In this document: positions 24,138 through 32,665 of the stretch, piece after piece
Numbering within the stretch: the stretch's first letter is position 1
How the letters are laid out: every line of letters begins with the position of its first letter
From: Nocardioides sp. L-11A
GTDB lineage: Bacteria; Actinomycetota; Actinomycetes; Propionibacteriales; Nocardioidaceae
Length of the DNA: 64,000 bases
Direction of reading: 5' to 3'
Assembly: GCA_029961745.1 (NCBI GenBank)
Contig: CP124680.1
Location: 3,658,001-3,722,000, forward strand
Translations under genes and position numbers: made by a program
The notes under the pieces: generated by a model
Seen by the model: only the letters and a program-made list of their open reading frames with translations
Database searches by the model: none
What the model was told of the DNA's origin: nothing

Positions 24138-24941
24138 TCATGTGCTGGGTCCGGGCCGGCGCAGCGCCCGGTCGACGACGACGGGCAGATGCCGGATCGC
24201 GACCGCGGCGAGGCGGCTGTCCCGGCCAGGCACGACGAGGAATCCCCGCCGCCGGCGCAGCGCCCGCAGCAGCGCGTCGGCGACGGCCTGCGGCGTGAGC
24301 GTCGCGACGCTCTCCTCGGCGGCCAGCACCTCGGCCGGCTTGTGGCGGTTCTCCTCGGCGAAGCCGGGCGTCAGCGTGTTGGGCGGGCAGAGCACCCGGA
24401 CCGTGATGCCGTAGGGCCGCACCTCGCGACGCAGCGCCTCGGAGAAGCCGATCACCCCGAACTTGGTGGCGCTGTAGACGGTGTAGCCGAACACCCCCGC
24501 CAGTCCAGCCATCGAGGACGTGGTCACGATCGTCCCGCCGCCGGCGGCCCGCAGGTGCGGGAGGACGGCGCGGCAGACGTGGACGGTGCCGAGCAGGTTG
24601 GTGGCGACCATGCCGGTGATGTCGTCGGGGGGCAGCTCGTCGAGATAGCCCGGCCGCGCGTAGCCGGCGGTCGTCACCACGAGGTCGGGCATGCCGACCT
24701 CTGCGACCGCCGCATCGACCGCGGCCGTGACGGCGACCGGATCGGTCACGTCCACCGGCCGGGCGCTCGCACCGGGTCCGAGGCGGGCGAGGGCCGCCGC
24801 GAGCTTGTTCTCCGAGCGCGACAGGACGACGACCCGCGCACCACCGGCGACCAGCCGCTCGGCCACCGCGAGGCCGATCCCCTGGGAGCCGCCGAAGACC
24901 AGGGCGGTGCGTACAGGGGCCGGGCGCTGCGGGCGGGACAT
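24138..24941 (-). CDS. SDR oxidoreductase resembling 3-ketodihydrosphingosine reductase
   Basis: A 267-residue classical short-chain dehydrogenase with the NAD(P) motif GGSQGIG, TTAGYA, a catalytic Ser in TTSSMAG and YSATK with the Tyr-Lys pair. The tract CPPNTLTPGFAEENRHKP is characteristic of the 3-ketodihydrosphingosine reductase (KDSR)-like subgroup, in which P-x-T-x-TPGF-x-x-EN-x-x-KP is conserved. Actinomycetes do not normally make sphingolipids, so the substrate is likely another 3-oxoacyl or keto lipid. It is the gene before the pilus locus but separated by a promoter-sized gap, so no functional link is assumed. Confidence 0.8.
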   Translation of the reverse strand: MSRPQRPAPVRTALVFGGSQGIGLAVAERLVAGGARVVVLSRSENKLAAALARLGPGASARPVDVTDPVAVTAAVDAAVAEVGMPDLVVTTAGYARPGYLDELPPDDITGMVATNLLGTVHVCRAVLPHLRAAGGGTIVTTSSMAGLAGVFGYTVYSATKFGVIGFSEALRREVRPYGITVRVLCPPNTLTPGFAEENRHKPAEVLAAEESVATLTPQAVADALLRALRRRRGFLVVPGRDSRLAAVAIRHLPVVVDRALRRPGPST

Positions 24942-25023
24942 GCCCGCAAGCGTGCCGCATCGAGGAACCGGCGCCGGCCGTCAGCCCCGCACCAGCCGAA
25001 CAGTCACCCGGCGAGATCGGGGG

Positions 25024-25365
25024 TCAGCGCCTCCCGGACACCAGGATCAGCACTCCGCCGACGCCGAGGACCTGCACCGCGAAGGCGACGACCAGGAGCA
25101 GCCGCCCCGAAGGCACGCGGCGCATCTCCTCCGGAGGCGCGCACCGGGTGGCATGGCGCGCCTCCGCCATCACGGCGACCACGACGGCTGTGGCCAGGGC
25201 CGCCAGCCCGAGGCCAGCGACGATCTCGCTCCGCGCGCTGGATCCGAGCCGCCAGCCGACCAACGAGGCAACCCCGATCGCGAGCGAGGTACGCCGCCAG
25301 CTCAGCAGCGTCCGCTCGGCCTGAAGTCCCGGATCCCTCGCACCCGAGGGGGATTCGACCGGCAT
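25024..25365 (-). CDS. DUF202 membrane protein
   Basis: A 113-residue membrane protein with the DUF202 signature GLQAERTLLSWRRTSLAIGV near its N-terminus and three hydrophobic segments (about 28-46, 52-72, 90-108). The function is unknown. It lies 4 nt behind a second DUF202/YidH-type gene; such tandem pairs are common in actinobacteria, which suggests that the two products form a hetero-oligomer. Confidence 0.8.
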   Translation of the reverse strand: MPVESPSGARDPGLQAERTLLSWRRTSLAIGVASLVGWRLGSSARSEIVAGLGLAALATAVVVAVMAEARHATRCAPPEEMRRVPSGRLLLVVAFAVQVLGVGGVLILVSGRR

Positions 25366-25369
25366 CTCG

Positions 25370-25765
25370 TCAACCCACGAGCGCTGCGAGACCGGCGAGT
25401 GCGCCGCCCACCGTCACCGCGACGACGGTCGAGAGCATCATCCGCGTCGGGTGCAACGGCAGGTCGCGGCGCAGCGCGCGCTCGGTCCGCAGCCAGCCAC
25501 ACCATGCCTGTCCGGGGACGGCCACGCCCCCCACCAGGAACACCGTCGCCGCGCCGATCCGCAGCTCCTCCTGCAGGCCCAGGTCGACGACCGCGAGCGT
25601 CACCCCGGCCGCGAGAAGGGCCAGCGCGGTGCGGATCCAGGCCAGGAAGGTGCGCTCGTTGGCCATCGTGAACCGTGGGTCGGGCTCGCTCCCCTCGCCG
25701 TACAGCGTCCGCGGGAAGCGGGGACGCCCCGCTCCGGCGTATGACACTTTTCCAAAGATCGACAT
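25370..25765 (-). CDS. YidH/DUF202 membrane protein
   Basis: A 131-residue YidH-type DUF202 protein with the hallmark DPRFTMANERTFLAWIRTAL followed by three membrane helices (about 45-65, 72-92, 108-128). It starts at the ATG at 25765 (MSIFGKVSY); a longer frame begins at 25807 but would pass through the divergent LysR control region. It forms a two-gene unit with the DUF202 gene behind it. Function unknown. Confidence 0.78.
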   Translation of the reverse strand: MSIFGKVSYAGAGRPRFPRTLYGEGSEPDPRFTMANERTFLAWIRTALALLAAGVTLAVVDLGLQEELRIGAATVFLVGGVAVPGQAWCGWLRTERALRRDLPLHPTRMMLSTVVAVTVGGALAGLAALVG

Positions 25766-25770
25766 GATTT

Positions 25771-25815
25771 CACCATAGAGCGTGGGTGCGTGTGCCGGGC
25801 CGACCACCTATGGTG
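25771..25815. promoter_or_regulatory. Dyad between yidH-like and lysR genes
   Basis: Perfect 8-bp inverted arms CACCATAG (25771-25778) and CTATGGTG (25808-25815) are separated by 29 bp, just upstream of the LysR start at 25821. The ATAG/CTAT half sites resemble LysR-type recognition and activation sites, so autoregulation is plausible. Confidence 0.45.
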
Positions 25816-25820
25816 CGGCC

Positions 25821-26771
25821 ATGGCGTACGCGAAGCTCATCGACGGCCGGTTGAAGCTGCGGCACTTCGTGATCGCCTTGGCCGTGGCCGAGACGGGCTC
25901 GCTCGGAAGGGCCGCGCAGGTGCTCCACGTCAGTCAGCCGTCGCTGACCCGACTCGTGCACGATCTCGAGGCGGTCTTCGGCACCCAGCTTTTCGACCGG
26001 ACGGCCACGGGGACCGCTCCGACGCCTGCCGGCGAGGAGTTCCTGCGCCACGCCGCGGCGATCGTCGCCACTCTGGCGACGACCGACAAGCGGATGGCGT
26101 CGTACGTCGACGGCAGTGCTGGCCTCGTGACCGTCGGCGCCTACGCCGTCGGCTCGAGCGACCTGCTGCCCGCCGCGATCGCGCGGGTCAAGGCGGTCGC
26201 ACCCCGCATGCAGATCCGGCTCCGCGATGCGACGCCGGACATCCTGATCCCCGCCCTCCAGTCGGGCGAGGTCGACCTCGCCATCGGTCGCATCGAGTCG
26301 TACCTCGGCAGGTCGGCGGGACTGACCACCGAGGTGCTCCACCGCGAGCCGATCGTCGTCGTGGCGGCCGCCGGAGACCCGGCGCTCCGCCACGAGGCTC
26401 CCGATCTCGCGCAGCTGCGCGACGCCCCCTGGGTGCTGCCGCTGCCGCAGACGGCGTTGCGTCACGACATCGACGACGCCTTCCGGCGCAGGGGGGTCGA
26501 GCTCCCCGAGAACCTGCTCGAGTGCAACCAGCCCTCGCTGGTACGGGACCTCGTGGTCGCCTGCGGCGCCCTGGGCGTGGTGGCGCGTTCCGTCGCCGAG
26601 CTGATGCCGGATGTCGAGCCGCTGGGCCGCGACCTGCTCGGTCTGACCCAGCAGGTCGGCCTGGCCTATCGCACCGAGCCCGGCCCCACTCCCGCCGCCG
26701 CGGCGGTGCGGTCGGCACTGCGGGCCACCGCGGCCGCGGGCGCCGAGCACGGTCCTCCGGATCCTGGATGA
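25821..26771 (+). CDS. LysR-family transcriptional regulator
   Basis: A 316-residue LysR regulator. The N-terminal winged helix (about residues 8-66) reads LRHFVIALAVAETGSLGRAAQVLHVSQPSLTRLVHDLE, with the usual substrate-binding domain from about 95. The start is the ATG at 25821; earlier in-frame codons lie in the palindromic control region. It is followed in the same direction by the MBL-ABC-FAH-Rid operon, separated by a small CCCGG/CCGGG hairpin (26783-26799), so it is the likely regulator of that operon. The effector is unknown, probably the transported or degraded acid. Confidence 0.88.
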   Translation: MAYAKLIDGRLKLRHFVIALAVAETGSLGRAAQVLHVSQPSLTRLVHDLEAVFGTQLFDRTATGTAPTPAGEEFLRHAAAIVATLATTDKRMASYVDGSAGLVTVGAYAVGSSDLLPAAIARVKAVAPRMQIRLRDATPDILIPALQSGEVDLAIGRIESYLGRSAGLTTEVLHREPIVVVAAAGDPALRHEAPDLAQLRDAPWVLPLPQTALRHDIDDAFRRRGVELPENLLECNQPSLVRDLVVACGALGVVARSVAELMPDVEPLGRDLLGLTQQVGLAYRTEPGPTPAAAAVRSALRATAAAGAEHGPPDPG

Positions 26772-26860
26772 CCTGACCCGATCCCGGCATTGGACCGGGC
26801 CCGCGCGGTCTCCGAAGAATGTGGGGCGCACCACATCCCCCGTCTCAGGAGCCCACCCGA

Positions 26861-28099
26861 ATGCCGTATCTGCGCGAGTCCCCGTGCTTCACCTCTTCGC
26901 CCGACGAGCAGGACGCCGTGCTGTCTGAGCAGCTCGAGCTGGTGCTGTTCGGCACCGCCGCCGGACCGATGGCGACCGCGCGGCTGCAGACGTCGAGCGC
27001 CCTCGTCGTCGACGGCGACATCTACATCATCGACGCAGGCATGGGGCTGACCACGCAGTTCTGGCGGGCCGGTCTCGACTTCCGCCGCGTCCGCGCGATC
27101 TTCCTGACCCATCTCCACTCCGACCATGTCTCGGACCTCTTCCACTTCCTGTCCTCGAACTGGCCGTGGTGGGACGTCGATCGCCAGCGGATCGCCATCC
27201 ACGGGCCCGCCGCGGCCGGCGCGTCCGGGCCCGAGGACGCCCGCCATCCCGGCCTTCCCGGCACGGACGAGTCCGTCGTCGTCCCCGAGTGCCCCACCCC
27301 GGGCATCGTCGAGTTCCTCCGGAACCAGGTCGCCGCGAACGCCTATGACATCAACCAGCGGCTGCGCTCGACCCGCCGGCGCAACGACGTACCGCTGGAC
27401 TTCACCGGTGCGCTTCACCCGCCGATGTACGACGTGCACGAGCTCCCGGTGCCGGCCGGGGCGAGCGTGGCCGACTACGCCCCGCCGATGGCGCCGCAGA
27501 CGATCTACGAGGACGAGAACGTGCGGGTCTCGGCGACCCTGGTCGACCACCCACCCGTCTTCCCGGCGTACGGGTTCCGCTTCGACACCGCGCACGGCGC
27601 CGTGAGCTTCAGCGGCGACACCACCGTCAGCCGCAACCTCGTGCGGCTCGCCCAGGGCAGCGACGTCCTCGTGCACGAGGTCAACGCGGTCGACGAGTCC
27701 GTGGGAGCCTTCACGGACACCCCCCTGGCGGAGACCATGGCCCGGCAGTTCCTGACCGCGCACACGCCCTCGCGTCGCTACCGCCATCGCGACGGATCGA
27801 CGACACCCGGGGTCGGCGAGGTCGCCTCGGCCGCCGGCGCCGGGGCGCTGGTGCTGCACCATTTGTACCCGGCCGACGGCTCGGTCGAGGCAGCCGAGTT
27901 CGGGCTGGCCGCGACGGCCGACTTCGCCGGGCCGGTGATCGTCGCCGAGGACGGCATGCGCATCGACGTCCCGGGCCTGCGCCGCCTCGCCGCCCTCGAC
28001 ACCACGATCCCGTCGTCCGGCGCCTCCCCGGAGCCCGGCGGACGCTCCACGCCATCTCTCCCCAGCAGTTCCGACACCCTCGAAGGGACCCCCTCATGA
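26861..28099 (+). CDS. Metallo-beta-lactamase-fold hydrolase
   Basis: A 412-residue MBL-fold enzyme with the dinuclear metal motif THLHSDH (His84, His86, Asp88, His89), a later metal Asp in SFSGDTTV and a His in LVLHHLYP. The N-terminus LVLFGTAAGP resembles RNase Z-like and arylsulfatase-like MBL enzymes. A 70-residue insertion (about 120-205) containing VPLDFTGALHPPMYDVHEL is not part of the basic fold. It is the first gene of a six-gene operon, and its stop shares ATGA with the lipoprotein gene. It probably hydrolyses the imported substrate or a lactone intermediate; the bond cannot be named. Confidence 0.82.
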   Translation: MPYLRESPCFTSSPDEQDAVLSEQLELVLFGTAAGPMATARLQTSSALVVDGDIYIIDAGMGLTTQFWRAGLDFRRVRAIFLTHLHSDHVSDLFHFLSSNWPWWDVDRQRIAIHGPAAAGASGPEDARHPGLPGTDESVVVPECPTPGIVEFLRNQVAANAYDINQRLRSTRRRNDVPLDFTGALHPPMYDVHELPVPAGASVADYAPPMAPQTIYEDENVRVSATLVDHPPVFPAYGFRFDTAHGAVSFSGDTTVSRNLVRLAQGSDVLVHEVNAVDESVGAFTDTPLAETMARQFLTAHTPSRRYRHRDGSTTPGVGEVASAAGAGALVLHHLYPADGSVEAAEFGLAATADFAGPVIVAEDGMRIDVPGLRRLAALDTTIPSSGASPEPGGRSTPSLPSSSDTLEGTPS

Positions 28100-29097
28100 A
28101 GACACTGACCCGCTGCGTCGCCGCCGTTGCCCTCACCCTTCCCCTCGCCGCCTGCGGCGGTGGTGGCGCGGAGAGCGACGCGACCCCGGTGACCCTCGTG
28201 GTCCCGGGCCCGAGCTGCCTGAACCTCTACCCGCTGCGTACCGGGATCGCCGAGGGGATCTTCGAGGACGTGGGCATCGACCTCACCGTGCAGGTCGTGC
28301 AGGGCTCGCCGGGCGTCCTCCAGGCCCTCGTCTCCGGCAAGGGCGACATCGGCCTGCCCGCTCCCCAGCCCGTCGTCGCCGCGCAGGCCAACGGCGCGGA
28401 CGTCTCCCTGTTCGCGAACGTCTATGCACGGGGCTCCTTCCGGATCATCGCCCTCGACTCCGGGGCCGGCGATCTCGACGACCTCCGCGGCAAGGTGATC
28501 GGCGTCGAGGCATCCGACGGCGGCGAGACTGCCTACCTCCACGCCACGATGGCGGGGGCGGGCATGACCGCAGGCAAGGACTACGAGGTCAAGGTCGTCG
28601 GTGACGGCGGCTCGGCCGTCGCCGGCTTCGAACGCAGCGACATCGACGCCTACGCCGCCTCCAACGGCGCGGCCGCCACGATCCGCGCCGCCGGCGTCGA
28701 CACGGTCGACCTGTCGCCGCCGCCGAGCGACAGCGGGTTCGGCAACGGACTCGCCGCCAAGAACTCCTGGCTGGACGAGAACCGGGACACCGCCGAGGCG
28801 GTGGGCCGCGCGTTCCGGCAGGCGGCCGCGTACGCGAGCGATGACGTCGACGCCGTCCTCGACGCCTGCCGCGAGACGAGCCCCCAGGAGGTGGAGGACC
28901 GCGCCTACGCCGAGGCGCTCCTCGCGGCGGCCGCCGAGTCGATGACCCCCATCGACGACGACGCCTGGGGTTCCTGGCGCGAATCCGGCATCACCACCTT
29001 CCTCGCCGAGACCGAGAGGCAGCTCGGCCTGGCACCCGGCACCGTCACTCCTGACGGGGTCTTCCGCACCGATCTCCTGGAGGCGATCAACCGGTGA
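28096..29097 (+). CDS. ABC importer substrate-binding lipoprotein (NMT1/SsuA-like)
   Basis: A 333-residue extracytoplasmic binding protein anchored through Cys20 of the lipobox LPLAAC. The body matches the NitT/TauT family of binding proteins (SsuA/ThiY/NMT1): YPLRTGIAEGIFEDVGIDLTV, GDIGLPAPQPVV and DDLRGKVIGVEASDGGE. Relatives bind sulfonates, nitrate, thiamine precursors or aromatic acids. It overlaps both neighbours by 4 nt. The gene order (enzyme, binding protein, ATPase, permease, enzymes) suggests a dedicated uptake-plus-degradation unit. Confidence 0.9.
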   Translation: MKTLTRCVAAVALTLPLAACGGGGAESDATPVTLVVPGPSCLNLYPLRTGIAEGIFEDVGIDLTVQVVQGSPGVLQALVSGKGDIGLPAPQPVVAAQANGADVSLFANVYARGSFRIIALDSGAGDLDDLRGKVIGVEASDGGETAYLHATMAGAGMTAGKDYEVKVVGDGGSAVAGFERSDIDAYAASNGAAATIRAAGVDTVDLSPPPSDSGFGNGLAAKNSWLDENRDTAEAVGRAFRQAAAYASDDVDAVLDACRETSPQEVEDRAYAEALLAAAAESMTPIDDDAWGSWRESGITTFLAETERQLGLAPGTVTPDGVFRTDLLEAINR

Positions 29098-29903
29098 GCA
29101 GCACGACCCTCTCGGCCGCGGGAGCGCCTCCCTCGGTCGCCGCCTTCGATGTCCGCGGGGTCTGCAAGGAGTTCCCGCGGACCGGCGTGACAGCCCTCCA
29201 GGACGTGGATCTCCGCGTCCCCGCCGGATCCTTCGCCGCCCTCATCGGTCCCAGTGGCTGCGGGAAGTCGACCCTGCTCAACATCCTCTCCGGGCTGGCC
29301 GAGCCGACCTCGGGCGCGGTCGACGTCTACGGCCGGCCGGTGGCCGGTCCTCCCGACGAGGTGGGGTTCATGTTCCAGCAGCCGACGCTCCTGCCCTGGC
29401 GCACCGTGCTCGAGAACGTCCTCGTGCCGATCCAGGCGCAGCAGGGCCGCCGGGCCGCCCGGGCCCACCGCGACCGGGCCCGCGAGCTGCTCACGTCCGT
29501 GGGGCTCGGTGAGTTCGAGACCAGCTACCCGCACGAGATCTCCGGGGGCATGGCCCAGCGCACGGCGATCTGCCGCATGCTCATCACCGAGCCCCGGGCA
29601 CTCCTGCTCGACGAGCCGTTCGGTGCCCTCGACGAGATGTCGCGGGAGGCGATGGACATCGAGCTGCACCGGATCAGCCGGGCCACCGACGCCACCGTCA
29701 TCATGGTGACCCACTCCATCCCGGAGGCCGTCCTGCTGGCCGACCAGGTCGTGGTGATGTCAGCCCGGCCTGGCTGCGTGGCGCGGGTGATCGATATTCC
29801 ACTCGGCCGCGTGCGCACGCGCGAGACACTCGTCGAGCCGGCGTTCGGCCGGGCGGTGACCCAGGTCCGCGAGGCCCTGATGGGAGGTGCCCGCCGTGGC
29901 TGA
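29094..29903 (+). CDS. ABC importer ATPase (NitT/TauT type)
   Basis: A 269-residue nucleotide-binding subunit with Walker A GPSGCGKST, a Q-loop in FMFQQPTLLPWR, the signature SGGMAQR and Walker B LLLDEPFGALDEM, then the switch His in VTHSIPEA. LLPWRTVLENV is typical of the nitrate/sulfonate/taurine group. It starts with GTG overlapping the binding-protein stop, and its end overlaps the permease gene by 8 nt. Confidence 0.93.
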   Translation: MSSTTLSAAGAPPSVAAFDVRGVCKEFPRTGVTALQDVDLRVPAGSFAALIGPSGCGKSTLLNILSGLAEPTSGAVDVYGRPVAGPPDEVGFMFQQPTLLPWRTVLENVLVPIQAQQGRRAARAHRDRARELLTSVGLGEFETSYPHEISGGMAQRTAICRMLITEPRALLLDEPFGALDEMSREAMDIELHRISRATDATVIMVTHSIPEAVLLADQVVVMSARPGCVARVIDIPLGRVRTRETLVEPAFGRAVTQVREALMGGARRG

Positions 29904-30756
29904 GCAGACCTGTCCCCCCTCCGCGACGCGCGGCCGGCGCGCGACCCGCGACTGCGACGGACGCGCAGGTCGCCGGCGGCGACGCGTCCCGACGCCGATC
30001 GCGATGCTGCTCGTCGTCGCACTGCCGCTGGTGGTCTGGGACCTCGTCGTGCGCTTCGGCGACATCTCCCCGATCGTGTTCCCGTCGCCTCGGGCCGTCG
30101 GCGAGTCGATCGTCGAGGTCGGCCGGAGCCTGGCCGAGGGCGGCTTCTTCCTCGAGGCGCTCAGCATCACCGTGCAGGAGATCCTGCTCGGGTTCGCCCT
30201 CGCCAGCACTGCCGGCGTCCTCCTGGGCGCCCTCGTGGGGCTCACCGACATCGGCAGGCGAGCCGTCATGCCGCTGTTCGTCCTGGTCGAGGCGACTCCG
30301 AAGATTGCCTTCGTGCCCATGTTCGTCGCCTGGTTCGGCTTCGGCATGACGTCGAAGGTCGCGATGGCCGCTTTCCTCTCCTTCTTCCCCGTCGTCGTCG
30401 GCACCGCGGCGGGCCTTGCCGCCGTGTCGGAGGCCGAACGGCGGTTGTTCTCCTCACTCCGCACCCCGGCGTGGCGGCGGGTCCTGATGCTCCACGTGCC
30501 GCGCTCACTTCCCTTCGTGTTCGCCGGGCTGAAGATCGCCGTCGTGTCGTCGGTGACCGGCGTCATCGCGGCCGAGTTCATCGGCGGCGGCAGCGGCTTC
30601 GGCGAGCAGATCCGCATCTCGTCGAGCCAGCTGGCCATCGACCGGGTCTTCGGGCTGATCTTCTACCTCAGCCTGCTGGGGGTGCTGCTCTTCGGCCTGG
30701 TGTCCTACGCCCAGCGCAGGCTGGTCTTCTGGGACGAGGGGAGCCGGCGCCAGTGA
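29896..30756 (+). CDS. ABC importer permease (NitT/TauT type)
   Basis: A 286-residue permease with six predicted membrane helices and an Arg-rich cytosolic N-terminus (RRRRRVP). The EAA coupling loop is visible as AAVSEAERRLFSSLRTPAWRR followed by PRSLPFVFAGLK. The GTG at 29896 is preferred because GGGAGG lies 8 nt upstream; the GTG at 29887 sits on top of that site. The stop overlaps the FAH-family start (GTGA). It works with the two upstream ABC subunits. Confidence 0.9.
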   Translation: MAEQTCPPSATRGRRATRDCDGRAGRRRRRVPTPIAMLLVVALPLVVWDLVVRFGDISPIVFPSPRAVGESIVEVGRSLAEGGFFLEALSITVQEILLGFALASTAGVLLGALVGLTDIGRRAVMPLFVLVEATPKIAFVPMFVAWFGFGMTSKVAMAAFLSFFPVVVGTAAGLAAVSEAERRLFSSLRTPAWRRVLMLHVPRSLPFVFAGLKIAVVSSVTGVIAAEFIGGGSGFGEQIRISSSQLAIDRVFGLIFYLSLLGVLLFGLVSYAQRRLVFWDEGSRRQ

Positions 30757-31766
30757 ATCCCACCTCCTCCGCGCCTTCCTCAGGTCCGCGCCTGGCTCGC
30801 CTCTTGACAGGCGAGAGCGTGCTGGTCGCCGGGCAGGGCCGGGACACCCACCTGCACCCGATCTCCTCGGTAGCCCGCGACGCCCGGCTGCCCGAGCCCG
30901 CGCGTGCGGAGCTCGACCAGCTGATCGACACCGAGAGCTGGCTGGTGCTCTCGGACGACACCACAACGGCGCTCGCCCGGCTCGCCTGCGACCTGGCCGC
31001 TTCGGGTACGACCGGACTCGGTCGCGCCGAGGACCTCGGCCCGTTGGCGGCCGCGCTGCCCACGCCGACGTCCCGCGTCTTCGCGATGGGCGGCAACTAT
31101 GCCCACCACATGGCCCAGATGACGTCGCGCTCCCCCCGACGACGGACCGTGCAGGAGGTCCTCGACGGGGGCCGGGCGGGCGACCCTTGGGGCTATCTCG
31201 TGGCGCCCGGCACCCTCACCGGATCGGGCGAGCCGGTGGTGCCGCCGCGCGGCGCGCTCCACCTGGACTACGAGGCCGAGGCCGCGCTGATCGTCGCCTC
31301 GACGGGCCGCGACCTCTCCCCCGACGACGTCCGCTTCTCCGGCGTCACCGGCTACAGCGACTTCACACTGCGCGACAAGTTCGAGGGATCGGGTCTGTCG
31401 CTGGACCAGGGCCCGCTGTCCTGGTCGCTCGTGAAGAATTTCGAGTCCGGCAAGGTGCTGGGGCCGTGGGCGGTGCTCGGCGACCGGACCGGACCACCGC
31501 CCCGGGTCCGCGGTCGCGTCAACGGCGAGCGGCGCCAGGACTCGGCGGGCGACGTCCTCGTCCAAGAGCCACAAGTCGCGATCGCCTACCTGTCGCGCTT
31601 CTTGACGATCCGGCCCGGCGACGTGATCGCCTGCGGCTGCCCGGCCGGGACCGCGGCGGACGCGGGCCACCCCTATCTGCGTCCGGGAGACGTCGTGGAG
31701 GTCGAGGTCGACGGTGTCGGCGTGCTGTGCAACACGATCAACGAGTGGAGGAACGACGATGAGTGA
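30753..31766 (+). CDS. Fumarylacetoacetate hydrolase-family protein
   Basis: A 337-residue FAH-superfamily member; the family includes fumarylpyruvate and oxalocrotonate hydrolases or decarboxylases acting on 2-oxo acids with Mg2+. The C-terminal FAH domain starts with GGNYAHHM; metal ligands are DYEAEAAL (two Glu) and GYSDFTLRD (Asp). The usual Glu after NYxxH is not obvious (NYAHHMAQ), so the catalytic dyad may be altered. The N-terminal 100 residues are a smaller FAH N-domain. GTG start at 30753 overlaps the permease stop; the end overlaps the Rid gene by 8 nt. It points to import of a compound degraded through a 2-oxo acid. Confidence 0.83.
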   Translation: MNPTSSAPSSGPRLARLLTGESVLVAGQGRDTHLHPISSVARDARLPEPARAELDQLIDTESWLVLSDDTTTALARLACDLAASGTTGLGRAEDLGPLAAALPTPTSRVFAMGGNYAHHMAQMTSRSPRRRTVQEVLDGGRAGDPWGYLVAPGTLTGSGEPVVPPRGALHLDYEAEAALIVASTGRDLSPDDVRFSGVTGYSDFTLRDKFEGSGLSLDQGPLSWSLVKNFESGKVLGPWAVLGDRTGPPPRVRGRVNGERRQDSAGDVLVQEPQVAIAYLSRFLTIRPGDVIACGCPAGTAADAGHPYLRPGDVVEVEVDGVGVLCNTINEWRNDDE

Positions 31767-32130
31767 CCAGGTGACCGGTGCCGGGACGGCCCCGCTGTCG
31801 AGGAGCATCCGGCGAGGAGACCTTGTCTTCCTCTCCGGGGCCGTGCCGATCCGGCCGGACGGGACGCTGGCCGGGGAGGGCATCGAGGAGCAGACCGAGC
31901 ACGTCCTGCGCCGACTCGACGAGGAGCTGCGCACCCACGGCGGCGATCGCGCCGACATCGCCAAGGTGACCGTCCTGCTCGCCGACCCGGACCGCGACTG
32001 GGCGGCGATGAACAAGGTCTACCGCGCATTCTTCGCGGAGCCGATGCCGGCCCGCTCGGCGTACGGCGTCCACCTGGCCGCCGAGGGCCTGCTCGTGGAG
32101 ATCGAGGCGATCGCGGTGCTGGGCGGCTGA
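31759..32130 (+). CDS. Rid (YjgF/YER057c/UK114) family protein
   Basis: A 123-residue Rid protein. Relatives hydrolyse reactive enamines and imines or act as 2-aminomuconate or 3-aminoacrylate deaminases. The fold hallmarks are GDLVFLSGAVPIRPDG, EEQTEHVLRRLDEEL, KVTVLLADPDRDWAAMNKVY and PARSAYGVHLA. The Arg in PARSAYG corresponds to the carboxylate-binding Arg of RidA. It is the last gene of the operon; with the FAH protein it suggests a nitrogen-containing substrate whose enamine is deaminated before 2-oxo acid hydrolysis. That is inference. A hairpin follows at 32127-32148. Confidence 0.88.
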   Translation: MSDQVTGAGTAPLSRSIRRGDLVFLSGAVPIRPDGTLAGEGIEEQTEHVLRRLDEELRTHGGDRADIAKVTVLLADPDRDWAAMNKVYRAFFAEPMPARSAYGVHLAAEGLLVEIEAIAVLGG

Positions 32131-32148
32131 GCCACCAGAGCGGCTCAG
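32127..32148. terminator. Hairpin between convergent rid and asnC genes
   Basis: CTGAGCC (32127-32133) and GGCTCAG (32142-32148) pair around an 8-nt loop. The arms include both stop codons (TGA 32128-32130 on plus, TGA 32147-32145 on minus). There is no T tract. Confidence 0.5.
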
Positions 32149-32585
32149 GCCTGCCCGACGTGCTCCTCGAAGACCAGCACCGTCTGGGTCGCGACCACCT
32201 CGGGCAGCGCCTGGATCCGCTCCAGCACCAGCTCACGCAGATGCTCGGCGTCGCGGGCGCGGACCAGGATCACGCAGTCGAAGTCGCCGGCGACCAGCGC
32301 GACGTGGGCTGCCTCCTCCAGGGCCCACGCCTTCTTCCGGAAGGACTTCCAGGTGTTCTGCTTGATCCGGACGTGGATGTACGCCGGCAGGCCGAGCCCC
32401 AGCGCCGTATGGTCGACGTCGATGGTGAAGCCGCGGATGACCCGGGTGTCGACCAGGCGTTTGACCCGTGCGTAGGCGCTGGCCCGACTGATCCCCAGGC
32501 GTTCGGCGACCTCCCGGATCGAGGTCCGGGAGTCGGCACGCAGGATGTCCAGAATTCCACGATCGACCCGATCCATGGCAGACAT
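32145..32585 (-). CDS. Lrp/AsnC-family regulator
   Basis: A 146-residue feast/famine regulator with an N-terminal helix-turn-helix (LDILRADSRTSIREVAERLGISRASAYARVKRL) and a C-terminal ligand-binding RAM domain (VALVAGDFDCVILVRARD). It is divergent from the phenylalanine hydroxylase gene 80 bp away, an arrangement typical for an amino-acid-responsive local regulator. Start at ATG 32585, or ATG 32576 three codons later; neither has a strong ribosome site. The intergenic TTGCCA...TGGCA arms (32586-32608) are a possible operator. Confidence 0.88.
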   Translation of the reverse strand: MSAMDRVDRGILDILRADSRTSIREVAERLGISRASAYARVKRLVDTRVIRGFTIDVDHTALGLGLPAYIHVRIKQNTWKSFRKKAWALEEAAHVALVAGDFDCVILVRARDAEHLRELVLERIQALPEVVATQTVLVFEEHVGQA

Positions 32586-32665
32586 ATTGCCACGATGTGG
32601 CCTCGTTGGCAGCAGAACGTCTGACCTGACTCGCAATTGCGTGGACCTCGTCACAGACTGCAGAC

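Noticed and set aside
26755..26800. Third copy of the 61-nt element, because CCGGATCC and GATGACCTGA recall copy A
   Set aside because: The flanks cannot form the outer stem, the spacing differs, and the words lie within the lysR coding end.
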